From: Bacillus sp. MM2020_1
GTDB lineage: Bacteria; Bacillota; Bacilli; Bacillales; Cytobacillaceae
Assembly (NCBI GenBank): GCA_011250595.1
Contig: JAANMP010000006.1
Coordinates: 1 to 64,000, forward strand
Direction of reading: 5' to 3'
Length of the DNA stretch: 64,000 bases
Shown here: one piece after another, positions 8,080 through 18,590 of the stretch
Numbering within the stretch: position 1 is the first letter of the stretch
Layout of the letters: each line of letters begins with the position of its first letter
The notes under the pieces: model-generated
Database searches by the model: none
What the model was told of the DNA's origin: nothing
What the model saw: the letters and a program-made list of their open reading frames with translations, nothing else
Program-made: the position numbers and the translations under genes

Positions 8080-8364
8080 ATGAAGAAAAGTGGTTATCCG
8101 CAGGACAAGCGTTTCAAAATTGCTCACAGGGAAGCCCTGATTGGAATTATTCTTGTTTTAATTAATTTTATTTGGTGGTATGGATTTGCCTACGGGCTTG
8201 GATCGGCAAAAGTAGAACAATATTCGTACATATTTGGGTTGCCCGCCTGGTTTTTTTACAGCTGTATATTGGGCTTTATTGTTATGATTATACTCGTTAT
8301 TTTTACAGTCAAATTTTTATTCAAGGATGTTTCCTTTGAAGAGGAAGAGGGGGAGACCAAATGA
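8080..8364 (+). CDS. yhdT: YhdT-family small membrane partner of PanF
   Basis: A 94-residue protein with two transmembrane helices (about 22-45 and 55-85) and charged ends. The sequence IALREALIG-like HREALIGIILVLINFIWWYG followed by the FGLPAWFFYSC turn is typical of the YhdT/DUF997 family, found beside sodium/pantothenate symporters. The start follows TAGGAGG. The stop overlaps the panF start by 4 bases, indicating translational coupling. Its exact role is unknown; it is assumed to assist PanF. Confidence 0.82.
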   Translation: MKKSGYPQDKRFKIAHREALIGIILVLINFIWWYGFAYGLGSAKVEQYSYIFGLPAWFFYSCILGFIVMIILVIFTVKFLFKDVSFEEEEGETK

Positions 8365-9812
8365 ACTGGGCCGTCATTACCCCGCTGCTAATTTTCTTAT
8401 TGATTATCTTTGCTGTTGGCATGTGGTCAAATAAGTTTGTTATTAAATCTCATTCTTTCTTGGAGGAGTACTTTTTAGGGGAACGCCAAATGGGCGGATT
8501 CATTCTCGCAATGACGATGGTGGCGACCTACGGTAGTGCTAGCAGCTTTATTGGAGGTCCCGGAATCGCTTATACGAAAGGACTAGGCTGGGTCCTGCTT
8601 GCCATGGCCCAATTAGCAACCGGCTATTTTACGTTAATGGTATTGGGGAAGAAATTTGCAATTATCTCCCGTCAGTACAAGGCAATCACGTTAATTGACT
8701 TTCTTAAAGAGCGCTATAAAAGCAAAGCAGTTGTTCTATTCTCGGCAGCAAGTATTATCATCTTTCTTTTTTCTTCAATGACCGCACAATGGATTGGCGG
8801 GGCACGTTTGGTCGAAAGTTTAACGGGTCTTCCCTATACAACGGCGCTATTAATCTTTGCCTTTTCCGTGCTTGTATTTGTGATTGTCGGCGGCTTTCGT
8901 GCGGTTGCCATAACAGACACAATCCAAGGTGTGGTCATGTTCGGGGGAACGTTAATCCTGCTCATCGCCACAATTAAAGCAGGTGGAGGAATCCCGAGGA
9001 TTATCTCCGACTTAGCGGCCGAAAATCCGAACCTAATCAGTCCGTTTGGCGCAGATCGAAGTTTAACGCCGTCCTTTGTCTCCTCTTTTTGGATTTTAGT
9101 TGGGGTTGGTGTTGTCGGCCTGCCGCAAATAGCTGTCCGAGCGATGTCATATAAAAATTCGAAGGCTATGCACAGTGCGATTATTATTGGAACGATCGTG
9201 GTCGGTTTTATCATGCTGGGGATGCATCTCATTGGCGTGTTCGCAAGACCAGTTCTGCCAGGTGTGAAAATTGGCGATACCGTCATGCCATTGTTATCGA
9301 TGAAAGTACTGCCCCCATATGCCGCAGGAATCGTTCTCGCTGCCCCAATGGCTGCAATCATGTCAACGGTCGATGCTCTATTAATTCTGGTTAGTTCCGC
9401 TCTAGTAAAAGATGTCTATTTAAATTACATCAAGCCAGATGCAGGGAATGACCAAGTGAAAAAGGTGAGCTTTTGTGTGACCGCCGTAGTTGGAATTGTG
9501 GTCATCCTGTTCTCGTTGAGTCCACCAGATCTAATCGTTTGGCTGAACCTATTTTCATTTGGGGGGCTCGAGTCGGTCTTTATCTGGCCGGTTATTTTAG
9601 GATTGTATTGGAGTAAGGGCAATAAATACGGGGCGATTACTTCGATGGTTATTGGGATGGGTTCGTATATTATAATCGATCAATTTTATCCGAATGCCTT
9701 TGGTTTTCACACAGTGGTCCTCCCCATCCTCCTTTCTCTTGCCGCATTCGTGGTAACTAGTTTGTTTACTCAGCAAAACGAAGGTAGTATGCATGTTGAG
9801 ATGGAAAAATAA
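8361..9812 (+). CDS. panF: Sodium/pantothenate symporter
   Basis: A 483-residue member of the sodium:solute symporter family with about thirteen membrane helices. Visible family features include the early FLGERQMGGF-type segment, the sodium-site region TYGSASSFIGGPG, and the SSS signature region around FSVLVFVIVGGFRAVAITDTI. PanF brings pantothenate (vitamin B5) into the cell with Na+ for coenzyme A synthesis. Pairing with the small yhdT gene upstream supports PanF over other family members such as PutP. About 90 bp of AT-rich DNA follow before csbA, with no clear terminator. Confidence 0.85.
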   Translation: MNWAVITPLLIFLLIIFAVGMWSNKFVIKSHSFLEEYFLGERQMGGFILAMTMVATYGSASSFIGGPGIAYTKGLGWVLLAMAQLATGYFTLMVLGKKFAIISRQYKAITLIDFLKERYKSKAVVLFSAASIIIFLFSSMTAQWIGGARLVESLTGLPYTTALLIFAFSVLVFVIVGGFRAVAITDTIQGVVMFGGTLILLIATIKAGGGIPRIISDLAAENPNLISPFGADRSLTPSFVSSFWILVGVGVVGLPQIAVRAMSYKNSKAMHSAIIIGTIVVGFIMLGMHLIGVFARPVLPGVKIGDTVMPLLSMKVLPPYAAGIVLAAPMAAIMSTVDALLILVSSALVKDVYLNYIKPDAGNDQVKKVSFCVTAVVGIVVILFSLSPPDLIVWLNLFSFGGLESVFIWPVILGLYWSKGNKYGAITSMVIGMGSYIIIDQFYPNAFGFHTVVLPILLSLAAFVVTSLFTQQNEGSMHVEMEK

Positions 9813-9913
9813 GCTGAGTTCTTTGAAACGATGTTCCGTTACCATTTTTGTTGCAATTTTGGGAATTAATTTTTAGAATGAATTAACAGCAATTAAAAAA
9901 TGAGGTGAACTCA

Positions 9914-10153
9914 TTGGAAACCGTTATTCGACATTTATCAGCGCTTATTTTTCCGGGGCTGCTCGTCTTGCTTTTCACACGAGTTACTTACAACCGGGTC
10001 ATCGGGTTAATATTAACCGTTGCCCTGATTGCTACGTCTGTATATAAAGGTTATACCAACACATTTTTGCTCATCGTCGTCGATGCTTTTTCGCTAACAG
10101 CAGGCTTTTGGATGGCTGAAAAAATGAAGCAGAGGGTCATTAAAAAGAGTTAA
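9914..10153 (+). CDS. csbA: CsbA family membrane protein
   Basis: A 79-residue protein with two or three hydrophobic segments (HLSALIFPGLLVLLFTRVTY and following). It resembles B. subtilis CsbA, a general-stress small membrane protein encoded immediately upstream of uvrB, which is the position here. TTG at 9914 is chosen because GAGGTGA lies 5-6 bases upstream and family members start near METVI; the in-frame GTG at 9905 lies inside the RBS. Function is not established. Confidence 0.8.
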   Translation: METVIRHLSALIFPGLLVLLFTRVTYNRVIGLILTVALIATSVYKGYTNTFLLIVVDAFSLTAGFWMAEKMKQRVIKKS

Positions 10154-10173
10154 TCCATTTAATGATTTTGTAG

Positions 10174-10203
10174 GTCTGTCAGAAAAATGACAGGCTTTTT
10201 CTG
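10174..10203 (+). terminator. Terminator after csbA
   Basis: GTCTGTCA pairs with TGACAGGC around GAAAAA, followed by five T. It separates csbA from uvrB. Confidence 0.8.
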
Positions 10204-10220
10204 TTGAAATTCCAAAAAAA

Positions 10221-10234
10221 CGAATATTCGTTCG
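10221..10234 (+). promoter_or_regulatory. LexA (DinR) SOS box upstream of uvrB
   Basis: CGAATATTCGTTCG resembles the Bacillus SOS box CGAACRNRYGTTYG with two differences. It lies 140 bp upstream of uvrB, and uvrBA is a classical SOS operon in B. subtilis. Confidence 0.65.
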
Positions 10235-10374
10235 CATATTGTTGGTTTGATTCTAGGGGATTGTGGTAAAATGGTAATATGAATTTAGAGGATACACTTG
10301 AAAGCAACCATCCCGGTCCATTAACAAGGTACATATGCTGAAAAGTGATTGATTTTTTCGGGAGGTAAATGATT

Positions 10375-12354
10375 GTGAAGGATCAATTTGAATTAGTTTC
10401 AAAGTACTCGCCCCAAGGGGATCAACCCGAGGCGATTAAACAATTAGTTGATGGAATCAGAAACAATAAAAAACAACAGACCCTGCTTGGTGCGACAGGT
10501 ACGGGTAAAACTTTTACAATTTCAAACGTGATTAAAGAGGTAAATAAACCAACCCTTGTCATTGCTCACAACAAAACACTTGCTGGACAACTCTACAGTG
10601 AGTTTAAAGAATTTTTCCCAAATAATGCCGTCGAGTATTTTGTCAGCTATTATGATTACTTTCAGCCAGAAGCCTATGTACCATCGACAGATACTTTCAT
10701 TGAAAAAGATGCAAGCATCAACGATGAAATTGATAAATTGCGTCACTCGGCGACATCATCCCTATTCGAACGCAAAGACGTGATTGTTATCGCCTCTGTA
10801 TCCTGTATTTACGGTTTGGGTTCGCCTGAAGAATATAGTGAAATGGTGTTGTCACTTAGAACAGGAATGGAAGTGGAGCGCAATCAACTGCTGCGCCGGT
10901 TAGTTGATATCCAATACGACCGAAACGATATCGATTTCAAGCGCGGAACCTTTCGTGTTCGTGGTGATGTCGTTGAAATTTTCCCCGTTTCTCGTGATGA
11001 ACATTGCCTTCGTGTCGAGTTTTTTGGTGATGAAATCGAACGGATTCGTGAGGTCGATGCACTGACTGGAGAAATTATCAGCGAACGTGAACATGTCGCT
11101 ATATTCCCAGCATCCCACTTCGTTACAAGGGAAGAAAAGCTGCTTAAAGCGATTGAAAATATTGAAATAGAACTAGAAGTACGGCTGGAGGAACTGCGCG
11201 AGGACAATAAACTGCTCGAAGCCCAAAGGCTTGAGCAGCGTACACGCTATGACCTGGAAATGATGCGCGAAATGGGTTTTTGCTCAGGAATTGAAAATTA
11301 CTCACGCCATTTAACCTTAAGGGATGCAGGATCAACGCCTTATACCCTGCTTGATTATTTTCCAAAGGACTTTTTGATGGTGATTGACGAGTCGCATGTT
11401 ACCTTGCCACAAGTGAGAGGCATGTTTAATGGGGATAAGGCGCGGAAACAAGTGCTTGTTGATCATGGCTTCCGTCTGCCCTCTGCGCTTGATAACCGGC
11501 CGCTAATGTTTGACGAATTCGAAAAGCATATCGAGAATATCATTTTTGTTTCGGCCACGCCGGGACCCTATGAGCTCGAGCATACACCGGAAATGGTATC
11601 GCAGATTATCCGTCCGACTGGACTTTTGGATCCAACCCTTGAAGTCCGCCCAATTGAGGGGCAGATTGATGACTTGATTGGTGAAATTCATGATCGAGTA
11701 AGTAAAAATGAACGGGTCCTTGTGACCACTTTGACGAAAAAAATGTCCGAGGACCTAACCGATTACTTGAAGGAAATCGGGATCAAAGTTCAATACTTGC
11801 ATTCGGAGGTTAAGACGCTCGAACGGATTGAAATTATCCGCGAATTACGCCTTGGCAAATATGACGTTCTGATCGGGATTAACCTGCTCCGGGAAGGTTT
11901 GGATATACCTGAGGTTTCGCTGATTGCGATTCTCGATGCCGACAAGGAAGGCTTCCTTCGTTCCGAACGGTCGCTAATCCAAACGATTGGCCGTGCTGCC
12001 CGAAATGCCCATGGGCATGTCATCATGTACGCCGATAAAATCACAAACTCGATGGCATTAGCGATCAGTGAAACAAAACGCCGTCGCTCAATCCAGGAAG
12101 AGTATAATCGCAAGCATGGAGTTACCCCGATGACAATTCAGAAGGAAATTCGTGATGTCATTCGGGCCACCCATGCCGCCGAAGAGCAAGAAGAATACAA
12201 ACCATCGGCATCGTTCAGTAAAATGTCGAAGAAGGAAAAAGAGAAATTGATTATGACGATGGAAAAAGAAATGAAGTTCGAGGCCAAGGCGCTTAATTTT
12301 GAACGTGCCGCTGAGCTTCGTGATTTAATTTTAGAGCTGAAAGCGGAAGGATGA
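10375..12354 (+). CDS. uvrB: Excinuclease ABC subunit B
   Basis: A 659-residue DNA-repair helicase-like ATPase of nucleotide excision repair. Walker A is GATGTGKT near residues 38-45; the beta-hairpin region [12 protein letters not shown] inserts between strands at the lesion; helicase motifs include [28 protein letters not shown] and QTIGRAARN. The C-terminal UVR motif ([15 protein letters not shown]) binds UvrC. GTG at 10375 is preferred to ATG 10369 because GGAGG at 10361-10365 is 9 bases away and the family begins MKDxFELVSKY. uvrA starts 7 bp after the stop, forming an operon under the SOS box. Confidence 0.97.
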   Translation: MKDQFELVSKYSPQGDQPEAIKQLVDGIRNNKKQQTLLGATGTGKTFTISNVIKEVNKPTLVIAHNKTLAGQLYSEFKEFFPNNAVEYFVSYYDYFQPEAYVPSTDTFIEKDASINDEIDKLRHSATSSLFERKDVIVIASVSCIYGLGSPEEYSEMVLSLRTGMEVERNQLLRRLVDIQYDRNDIDFKRGTFRVRGDVVEIFPVSRDEHCLRVEFFGDEIERIREVDALTGEIISEREHVAIFPASHFVTREEKLLKAIENIEIELEVRLEELREDNKLLEAQRLEQRTRYDLEMMREMGFCSGIENYSRHLTLRDAGSTPYTLLDYFPKDFLMVIDESHVTLPQVRGMFNGDKARKQVLVDHGFRLPSALDNRPLMFDEFEKHIENIIFVSATPGPYELEHTPEMVSQIIRPTGLLDPTLEVRPIEGQIDDLIGEIHDRVSKNERVLVTTLTKKMSEDLTDYLKEIGIKVQYLHSEVKTLERIEIIRELRLGKYDVLIGINLLREGLDIPEVSLIAILDADKEGFLRSERSLIQTIGRAARNAHGHVIMYADKITNSMALAISETKRRRSIQEEYNRKHGVTPMTIQKEIRDVIRATHAAEEQEEYKPSASFSKMSKKEKEKLIMTMEKEMKFEAKALNFERAAELRDLILELKAEG

Positions 12355-12361
12355 CGTAACG

Positions 12362-15235
12362 ATGGCGATGGAGAAATTGATTGTGAAAGGCGCCAGAGCC
12401 CACAATTTGAAAAATATAGATGTCACTATTCCGAGAGATAAGCTTGTTGTCTTGACGGGACTTTCCGGCTCAGGAAAGTCCTCGCTTGCCTTTGATACGA
12501 TTTATGCAGAAGGGCAAAGGCGCTATGTCGAATCCCTGTCTGCCTATGCGCGCCAATTTCTTGGCCAATTGGATAAACCGGATGTGGATTTAATTGAGGG
12601 GCTCTCACCGGCCATTTCTATCGATCAAAAAACAACCAGCCGTAACCCCCGTTCGACGGTTGGTACAGTGACAGAAATCTATGATTATTTACGGTTATTA
12701 TTTGCGAGAATTGGGCATCCAACCTGTCCGATTCATGGGATAGAAATCTCCTCGCAAACGATTGAGCAGATGGTCGATCGGATTTTAGAATACCCTGAGC
12801 GGACCAAAATGCAAATCCTTGCGCCTGTTATTTCAGGCCGTAAAGGAGCACATGTGAAGGTGCTCGAGGATATTAAGAAACAAGGGTTTGTCCGTGTCCG
12901 TGTCGATGGGGAAATGCTAGACCTTGGCGATGATATCGAACTTGAAAAAAACAAAAAGCATTCCATCGAGGTAATTATCGACCGGATTGTTGTCAAGGAA
13001 GGCGTTTCAGCAAGGATTGCCGATTCACTCGAGACTGCGCTGAAACTGGGCGACGGGAAGGTCATTGTTGACGTAATCGGCCAAGAAGAGCTGTTATTTA
13101 GTGAAAATCATGCCTGTCCACACTGCGGTTTTTCAATTGGAGAACTGGAGCCGCGGATGTTTTCCTTCAATAGTCCTTTTGGAGCTTGCCCGGAATGCGA
13201 TGGGCTGGGTTCGAAGCTTGTCGTCGATCTCGATCTGGTCATTCCCAATCGAGATTTGACTTTAAAAGAGCATGCGATTGCACCGTGGGAGCCAACAAGT
13301 TCTCAATATTATCCGCAGCTGCTTGAGGCCGTATGCAATCATTTCGGGGTGGATATGAATACCCCGGTGAAGGATATCCCTGAGCACCTTTTGGAAAAAG
13401 TGCTTTATGGCAGCGGGCGTGAAAAGATTTATTTCCGCTATGAAAATGATTTTGGTCAAATTCGTGAGGGTAATATTGAATTTGAAGGCGTCATTCGCAA
13501 TGTTGAGCGCCGCTACAAAGAGACAAGCTCGGATTACATCCGCGAGCAAATGGAAAAATACATGGGCCGCCAGCCCTGTCCAACCTGTAAAGGCTTTCGT
13601 TTGAAAAAAGAAACCTTGGCTGTGCTCGTTAATGGACGCCATATCGCCCATATCACCGACCTCTCCATTATCGAGGCTAATCAATTTTTTGCAGAATTAG
13701 AGCTTTCAGAAAAAGAAAAGCAGATTTCCAAGCTGATTTTTCAAGAAATCAGTGAGCGTCTTGGCTTCTTAGTGAATGTCGGTCTCGATTATTTAACATT
13801 GAGCCGGACGGCAGGAACACTGTCCGGTGGTGAGGCCCAGCGGATTCGCTTGGCTACTCAAATTGGCTCGCGTTTAACGGGTGTCCTATATATCTTGGAT
13901 GAACCGTCCATCGGACTGCATCAGCGGGATAATGATCGCTTAATCGGAGCATTGAAAAACATGCGCGATATCGGCAACACCTTGATTGTCGTTGAACATG
14001 ATGAGGACACCATGCTTGCTGCCGATTATTTGATTGATATCGGCCCGGGGGCGGGTGTTCATGGTGGTGAAATCGTTTCGGCCGGTACCCCTGCTGAGGT
14101 GATGGCAGATCCGAATTCACTGACAGGCCAATATCTATCGGGGAAGAAGTTTATTCCGCTGCCACTCGAGCGCCGCAAGCCGGATGGTCGCTATATTGAA
14201 ATCAAAGGTGCTTCTGAAAATAACTTAAAAAATGTCAATGTGAAGCTGCCGCTTGGTGTGTTTACTGCTGTAACTGGTGTATCAGGGTCGGGGAAAAGTA
14301 GCCTGATCAACGAGATTCTCCATAAAGCACTATCGCAACAGCTGCACCGAGCAAAAACAAAACCTGGTGAACATAAAAGCATTAAGGGCATTGAGCATTT
14401 AGAGAAAGTGATCGATATCGATCAGTCGCCAATCGGCCGAACACCACGCTCGAATCCGGCCACCTATACCGGCGTGTTCGATGATGTCCGTGATGTGTTT
14501 TCGAACACAAACGAAGCGAAGGTGCGTGGTTATAAAAAGGGCCGCTTCAGCTTTAATGTAAAGGGTGGACGTTGTGAGGCCTGCCGCGGCGATGGGATTA
14601 TTAAAATTGAAATGCATTTTTTACCGGATGTATATGTTCCTTGTGAAGTCTGCCACGGCAAGCGCTACAACCGTGAAACCTTGGAAGTGAAATATAAAGG
14701 GAAAAACATTTCTGATATTCTTGAAATGACAGTGGAAGCAGGGGTTGAATTTTTCGAGAATCATCCAAAAATCAGCCGCAAGCTGCAAACGATTTTAGAT
14801 GTCGGACTTGGCTATATTAAACTTGGTCAGCCGGCGACCACATTATCTGGTGGGGAAGCTCAGCGCGTTAAGCTAGCTTCTGAACTGCATCGTCGTTCGC
14901 AAGGGAAATCTTTTTACATTCTTGATGAGCCAACGACAGGTCTTCATGTCGACGACATTTCCCGCTTGCTCGTTGTACTGCAGCGCTTGGTTGAAAACGG
15001 AGACACCGTTCTGGTAATTGAGCATAACCTTGATGTAATCAAAGCTGCCGATTATATTGTCGATCTTGGACCAGAAGGCGGCGATAAGGGCGGAACAATT
15101 GTCGCCACAGGAACTCCAGAAAAAGTGGCCGAAGTCCCTGAATCCTATACCGGAAAATACTTAAAGCCTATCCTTGAGCGTGAACGTCAACGGATGAAAC
15201 AAGAAATTGAAGATAAGAGTGCGATAAAAGCATAG
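12362..15235 (+). CDS. uvrA: Excinuclease ABC subunit A
   Basis: A 957-residue tandem ABC ATPase that recognises distorted DNA and loads UvrB. The first Walker A is [10 protein letters not shown] near residue 31, and the second is [10 protein letters not shown] near residue 640. Two zinc-binding modules are visible, [10 protein letters not shown]...CPECDG and CEACRGDG...[10 protein letters not shown], and both ABC signatures read LSGGEAQR. The length is normal for the family. ATGGCGATGGAG allows a start at 12362 or 12368; the family begins MAM, so 12362 is used. A terminator follows. Confidence 0.97.
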   Translation: MAMEKLIVKGARAHNLKNIDVTIPRDKLVVLTGLSGSGKSSLAFDTIYAEGQRRYVESLSAYARQFLGQLDKPDVDLIEGLSPAISIDQKTTSRNPRSTVGTVTEIYDYLRLLFARIGHPTCPIHGIEISSQTIEQMVDRILEYPERTKMQILAPVISGRKGAHVKVLEDIKKQGFVRVRVDGEMLDLGDDIELEKNKKHSIEVIIDRIVVKEGVSARIADSLETALKLGDGKVIVDVIGQEELLFSENHACPHCGFSIGELEPRMFSFNSPFGACPECDGLGSKLVVDLDLVIPNRDLTLKEHAIAPWEPTSSQYYPQLLEAVCNHFGVDMNTPVKDIPEHLLEKVLYGSGREKIYFRYENDFGQIREGNIEFEGVIRNVERRYKETSSDYIREQMEKYMGRQPCPTCKGFRLKKETLAVLVNGRHIAHITDLSIIEANQFFAELELSEKEKQISKLIFQEISERLGFLVNVGLDYLTLSRTAGTLSGGEAQRIRLATQIGSRLTGVLYILDEPSIGLHQRDNDRLIGALKNMRDIGNTLIVVEHDEDTMLAADYLIDIGPGAGVHGGEIVSAGTPAEVMADPNSLTGQYLSGKKFIPLPLERRKPDGRYIEIKGASENNLKNVNVKLPLGVFTAVTGVSGSGKSSLINEILHKALSQQLHRAKTKPGEHKSIKGIEHLEKVIDIDQSPIGRTPRSNPATYTGVFDDVRDVFSNTNEAKVRGYKKGRFSFNVKGGRCEACRGDGIIKIEMHFLPDVYVPCEVCHGKRYNRETLEVKYKGKNISDILEMTVEAGVEFFENHPKISRKLQTILDVGLGYIKLGQPATTLSGGEAQRVKLASELHRRSQGKSFYILDEPTTGLHVDDISRLLVVLQRLVENGDTVLVIEHNLDVIKAADYIVDLGPEGGDKGGTIVATGTPEKVAEVPESYTGKYLKPILERERQRMKQEIEDKSAIKA

Positions 15236-15246
15236 ATTGGAAAGAA

Positions 15247-15292
15247 GGGCCGAAATTCGTGGGTTAGCGCCTGCAGAATTTGGCTCTTTTTT
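15247..15292 (+). terminator. Terminator after uvrA
   Basis: GGGCCGAAATTC pairs imperfectly with GAATTTGGCTC around a 17-base loop, followed by six T, 12 bp after uvrA. Confidence 0.75.
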
Positions 15293-15323
15293 ATTTGGAA
15301 ATGAGAGTCATATATTGGGGTTT

Positions 15324-15491
15324 GGCGGAATCATGGCTTGAATCGGCGGAAAAAGTTCGAGAGTTGGCGGAATAAATAAAGAGTTTGGCGGAATCCCGGA
15401 CCAACTCGGCTGAATCCCGGACCAACTCGGCTGAATCCCGGACCAACTCAGCGGAATCCCGGACCAACTCAGCGGAATCCCACTCCAACCC
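15324..15491. repeat. 21-bp phased array A, core GGCGGAAT
   Basis: Eight core copies start at 15324, 15345, 15366, 15387, 15408, 15429, 15450 and 15471, every one exactly 21 bp from the last. Early units vary between cores. The later ones are nearly identical, with CCCGGACCAACTC as the linker and cores drifting from GGCGGAAT to GGCTGAAT and AGCGGAAT. The array fills the gap between the uvrA terminator and the yvlA promoter. Open frames crossing it on the minus strand show a 7-residue repeat and are not taken as genes. Confidence 0.92.
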
Positions 15492-15563
15492 ACCCCCATC
15501 CACAAAAAAAGCTGCCTTATCCAAACAACAACCAAGACGACCAATTACTTTTTTATAAAAATA

Positions 15564-15589
15564 CGAAACTTTCCATATTCAAACACGTA
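15564..15589 (+). promoter_or_regulatory. Sigma-W-type promoter of the yvl operon
   Basis: CGAAAC (15564-15569), 16 bp, then CGTA (15586-15589) closely matches the ECF sigma-W pattern TGAAAC-N16-CGTA. The yvlABCD operon of B. subtilis is known to belong to the sigma-W regulon, which supports the reading. Confidence 0.72.
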
Positions 15590-15618
15590 AATAAAGGATA
15601 AAGGAGTTGGGCGCAGAA

Positions 15619-15933
15619 ATGGAAACGAGAAAAGTTCTATCAAGCTTGTGCTATTTTAGTATTTTTTTCGCTGGTTTTATTTTTCCCCTAATTGTTTACA
15701 TCGCGACGGGGGATGAAGTGACAAAAAGACATGCCAAAAAGTCGCTACTATCACATTTGATCCCGCTGATTCCAACACCACTACTTATATTTGCCGTCTA
15801 CTATGATTTGTCCAATACGCCAGACAGTGTGCCTGCTTTTACGATTATAAGTATTGTTGTCCTGATCCTCATCTGGATTGTTGTCGTCATCTGGAACATT
15901 ATCAAAGGCGTAAAGGTATTGGTTGCTGAATAA
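15619..15933 (+). CDS. yvlA: YvlA-like DUF4870 membrane protein
   Basis: A 104-residue protein with three hydrophobic segments and the family-like pattern LSSLCYFSIFFAGFIFPLI ... TKRHAKKSLLSHLIP. This is the Tic20-like/DUF4870 arrangement seen in YvlA. ATG 15619 is used, 12 bases after AAGGAG; an in-frame TTG at 15607 adjoins the RBS and is less likely. It is first in the yvlA-yvlB-yvlD operon under a sigma-W-type promoter, so a role in envelope stress is likely. The molecular function is unknown. Confidence 0.78.
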   Translation: METRKVLSSLCYFSIFFAGFIFPLIVYIATGDEVTKRHAKKSLLSHLIPLIPTPLLIFAVYYDLSNTPDSVPAFTIISIVVLILIWIVVVIWNIIKGVKVLVAE

Positions 15934-15975
15934 GCATTAAATGAGACAAAATTACAGATTCCGGGGTGAAAAACG

Positions 15976-17085
15976 ATGAAAGAAGAAAAAAAGAGAATCT
16001 TAAAAATGGTTGAAGAAGGAAAGCTGACCGTTGATGAGGCAGTAACGCTCCTAGATGAACTGGAAAAGGCCCAGCAAACGATGGAGCAGAAGCAGGAACA
16101 AATTGTGAATGAACTCTCGACTGCCGTAAATTTTGAAGAAACGAAAAAGGAAGACCCCTTACAGGCGAAATATCAATCCACAAAGGAGAAGATTTTTGAT
16201 TTTGTCGATTCCGCATTGAAAAAAATCAAAGATTTTGATTTTGATTTGAACTTTGGCCAATCCGTCGAAATTTCGCATATTTTTCACCAAGGTGAGGTTG
16301 ATTTGAAAAATATGGACATTGATGTGGCGAATGGTTCGATAAAGATTGCTGCATGGAACCAGCCAGATGTACGAATTGAGTGCCAAGCGAAGGTATTTAG
16401 GGTTGAAAACTCAGACCAAGCGCGCCAGAACTTCTTAAGAGATGTTATTTTTTCAGTTGAAAATCAGAAGTTACGTTTTATGACTCAGCAAAAGTGGATG
16501 AAAGTTGAATCCGTTATTTATGTGCCGAAATCTCAGTATGAGCGCGTTCGCATCAGAATGTTTAATGGTCCTGTATCGGGAGAGGTGATGGATGTTTCTG
16601 ACCTAAGGGTGAAAACTGCGAATGGGAAAATAAACCTAGACCGTATCTATGGAAACAGAGCAGAGGTTGAAACAGCGAACGGAAAGATCAACATTATCAG
16701 TAGTCGATTTGATAATCTTGAAGCGGAGACCATTAACGGTGGAATCAACCTTGAGGGCGATTTTAAAAAGGTAGAAGCACAATCCTTTAATGGAAACATC
16801 AGCTATAAAATAACCGGAAATCGCACAGAATTAATTCAAGTAAAAGCGACCACTGGCGGGATCGACCTATTTGTCCCTGAAGGGCTGCCAGTTAATGGGG
16901 AGCTTAAGACCAACCTGGGCGGATTTAATCTGCAGCTTGTCGGGGTGCAGGTTCTGGAGGAGAAAAGCGAAATGATTCAGAAATCGCTTCGCTTCCAATC
17001 CATCAATCATCCGGAAAATATGGTGAAAATCTATGCTGACACAAAAACCGGTTCTATCGCGATTCATAAATCAGAAGAAGTATAA
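15976..17085 (+). CDS. yvlB: YvlB-like protein with SHOCT-like N-terminus and DUF4097 beta-helix
   Basis: A 369-residue cytosolic protein. Residues 1-35 form the short helical domain RILKMVEEGKLTVDEAVTLLDELE, as in SHOCT-like regulators. A charged linker follows, then a DUF4097 repeat region rich in the pattern TANGKINLD/ETANGKINI/ETINGGINLEG, suggesting a right-handed beta-helix. Homologues occur next to LiaFSR/PspC-type envelope-stress genes. It lies 42 bp after yvlA and 15 bp before yvlD. The PspC-domain gene yvlC, found between yvlB and yvlD in B. subtilis, is absent here. Confidence 0.85.
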   Translation: MKEEKKRILKMVEEGKLTVDEAVTLLDELEKAQQTMEQKQEQIVNELSTAVNFEETKKEDPLQAKYQSTKEKIFDFVDSALKKIKDFDFDLNFGQSVEISHIFHQGEVDLKNMDIDVANGSIKIAAWNQPDVRIECQAKVFRVENSDQARQNFLRDVIFSVENQKLRFMTQQKWMKVESVIYVPKSQYERVRIRMFNGPVSGEVMDVSDLRVKTANGKINLDRIYGNRAEVETANGKINIISSRFDNLEAETINGGINLEGDFKKVEAQSFNGNISYKITGNRTELIQVKATTGGIDLFVPEGLPVNGELKTNLGGFNLQLVGVQVLEEKSEMIQKSLRFQSINHPENMVKIYADTKTGSIAIHKSEEV

Positions 17086-17100
17086 CTAGGAGAACTGAAA

Positions 17101-17466
17101 ATGAGATGGCTGATTGGATGTTTGATTAATGCGGTTTTATTTATGGCTCTGGCCGGTTATTTTCACGAGAGCTTTCAACTAACAGGATTTAGCGCCGCAC
17201 TTCAGGCAAGTATCTTATTATCAATATTAAATGTACTGGTGCGCCCGCTTCTGATTCTGTTTACCTTGCCAGTGACGGTTTTAACATTAGGATTGTTCCT
17301 ATTTGTTATCAACGCGATTACACTTGAGCTGACGGATTATTTAATGGGGGACGCCTTTGAGATTTCTGGTTTTGGGATGGCCTTCTTTTTCGCGATACTG
17401 ATGTCGCTTATAAATTTGATTATTCAAAAAACACTGCTACAGCCATCAAGGAAATCAAAGGATTAA
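17101..17466 (+). CDS. yvlD: YvlD-like phage holin family 4 membrane protein
   Basis: A 121-residue protein with four predicted membrane helices. The family pattern RWLIGCLINAVLFMALAGYF, the LNVLVRPLLILFTLPVTVLTLGLF core and the final FFFAILMSLINLI helix are as in YvlD/holin-4 proteins. It closes the sigma-W-type operon and is followed by a strong terminator. Its biochemical role is not established. Confidence 0.85.
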   Translation: MRWLIGCLINAVLFMALAGYFHESFQLTGFSAALQASILLSILNVLVRPLLILFTLPVTVLTLGLFLFVINAITLELTDYLMGDAFEISGFGMAFFFAILMSLINLIIQKTLLQPSRKSKD

Positions 17467-17473
17467 TGTTAAG

Positions 17474-17507
17474 GGTGTACACTAAAACGGTGTGCACTTT
17501 TTTTTAT
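17474..17507 (+). terminator. Terminator of the yvl operon
   Basis: GTGTACAC pairs with GTGTGCAC (one wobble) around a short loop, followed by eight or nine T. Confidence 0.85.
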
Positions 17508-17634
17508 GAAAATATCCGAATCTACCTATTCTAATTTTTTAGACAGGAAAGTATGGTTATTCCTCAAAAAATGCTAAAATAAATGGAAATGGAATTTTTA
17601 GATTAAAACTTAATCCGTTTAAGGAGGAAGCTTC

Positions 17635-18570
17635 TTGCCGAAAGTACGTACGAAAGATATAGTCGAGAAATTTAATCTTGAATTGGTGAGCGGGGAAGAA
17701 GGAATTAACCGCCCGATTACAATGAGTGACATCTCCCGTCCGGGAATTGAAATGGCCGGATATTTTGAATTCTATCCAGCGGAACGCATTCAGCTGTTAG
17801 GTAAAACCGAACTTTCTTTTTTTGAAATGCTGCCTGAAAATGAACGAATTTCACGAATGGAACGTTTATGCACGGATATCACTCCGGCGATCATCGTCAC
17901 CCGAGATATTGAGGTACCTGTAGAGCTAATTGAAGCGTCAGAGCGTGAATCCGTCCCTGTTCTACGAGTGGGCATGAAAACCACCCGTTTTTCTAGCCGT
18001 TTAACCAATTACTTAGAAAGCAAGCTGGCACCAACCACAGCTGTGCATGGTGTCTTAGTAGATGTGTATGGAATTGGTGTGTTAATTACCGGAAAAAGCG
18101 GTGTAGGTAAAAGTGAAACCGCCTTAGAATTGGTTAAGCGCGGACACCGCCTCGTTGCCGACGATTGTGTGGAAATCCGTCAGGAAGATCAGGATACCTT
18201 AGTCGGAACTTCTCCGGATTTAATTGAGCATTTATTAGAAATCCGCGGGTTAGGGATTATCAATGTGATGACTCTGTTTGGAGCCGGTGCAGTGCGCAGT
18301 AATAAACGCATCACGCTCGTTATGAATTTAGAAATTTGGGATTCTAAAAAACAGTATGACCGTCTTGGTTTAGATGAAGAGACGATGAAAATTATTGACA
18401 CGGATGTTCCAAAAATGACCATCCCTGTTCGTCCAGGCCGAAATCTGGCTGTTATTATTGAAGTTGCATCCATGAATTTCCGTCTGAAAAGAATGGGTGT
18501 GAATGCGGCGCAGCAATTTACGGAGCGCTTGTCAGATGTCATTGAAGACGGTGACCATGAAGAGATTTAA
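17635..18570 (+). CDS. hprK: HPr kinase/phosphorylase
   Basis: A 311-residue bifunctional enzyme that phosphorylates Ser46 of HPr and Crh (and reverses this), controlling carbon catabolite repression. The Walker A loop GKSGVGKSE is near residues 153-161. The family signature [19 protein letters not shown] follows at about 202-220, and the C-terminal [16 protein letters not shown] is also typical. The start codon is TTG at 17635 after AAGGAGGAAGC. It heads the hprK-lgt-yvoD-ppaX-yvoF operon, the same order as in B. subtilis. Its partner Crh is encoded in this window at 39.6 kb. Confidence 0.97.
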   Translation: MPKVRTKDIVEKFNLELVSGEEGINRPITMSDISRPGIEMAGYFEFYPAERIQLLGKTELSFFEMLPENERISRMERLCTDITPAIIVTRDIEVPVELIEASERESVPVLRVGMKTTRFSSRLTNYLESKLAPTTAVHGVLVDVYGIGVLITGKSGVGKSETALELVKRGHRLVADDCVEIRQEDQDTLVGTSPDLIEHLLEIRGLGIINVMTLFGAGAVRSNKRITLVMNLEIWDSKKQYDRLGLDEETMKIIDTDVPKMTIPVRPGRNLAVIIEVASMNFRLKRMGVNAAQQFTERLSDVIEDGDHEEI

Positions 18571-18590
18571 GGGGAAGAGGAGATAGAGAG

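Noticed and set aside
15291-15544. Small open frames on the minus strand across array A
   Set aside because: Their 7-residue repeats are a product of the 21-bp DNA period, visible in more than one frame; there is no RBS or similarity.
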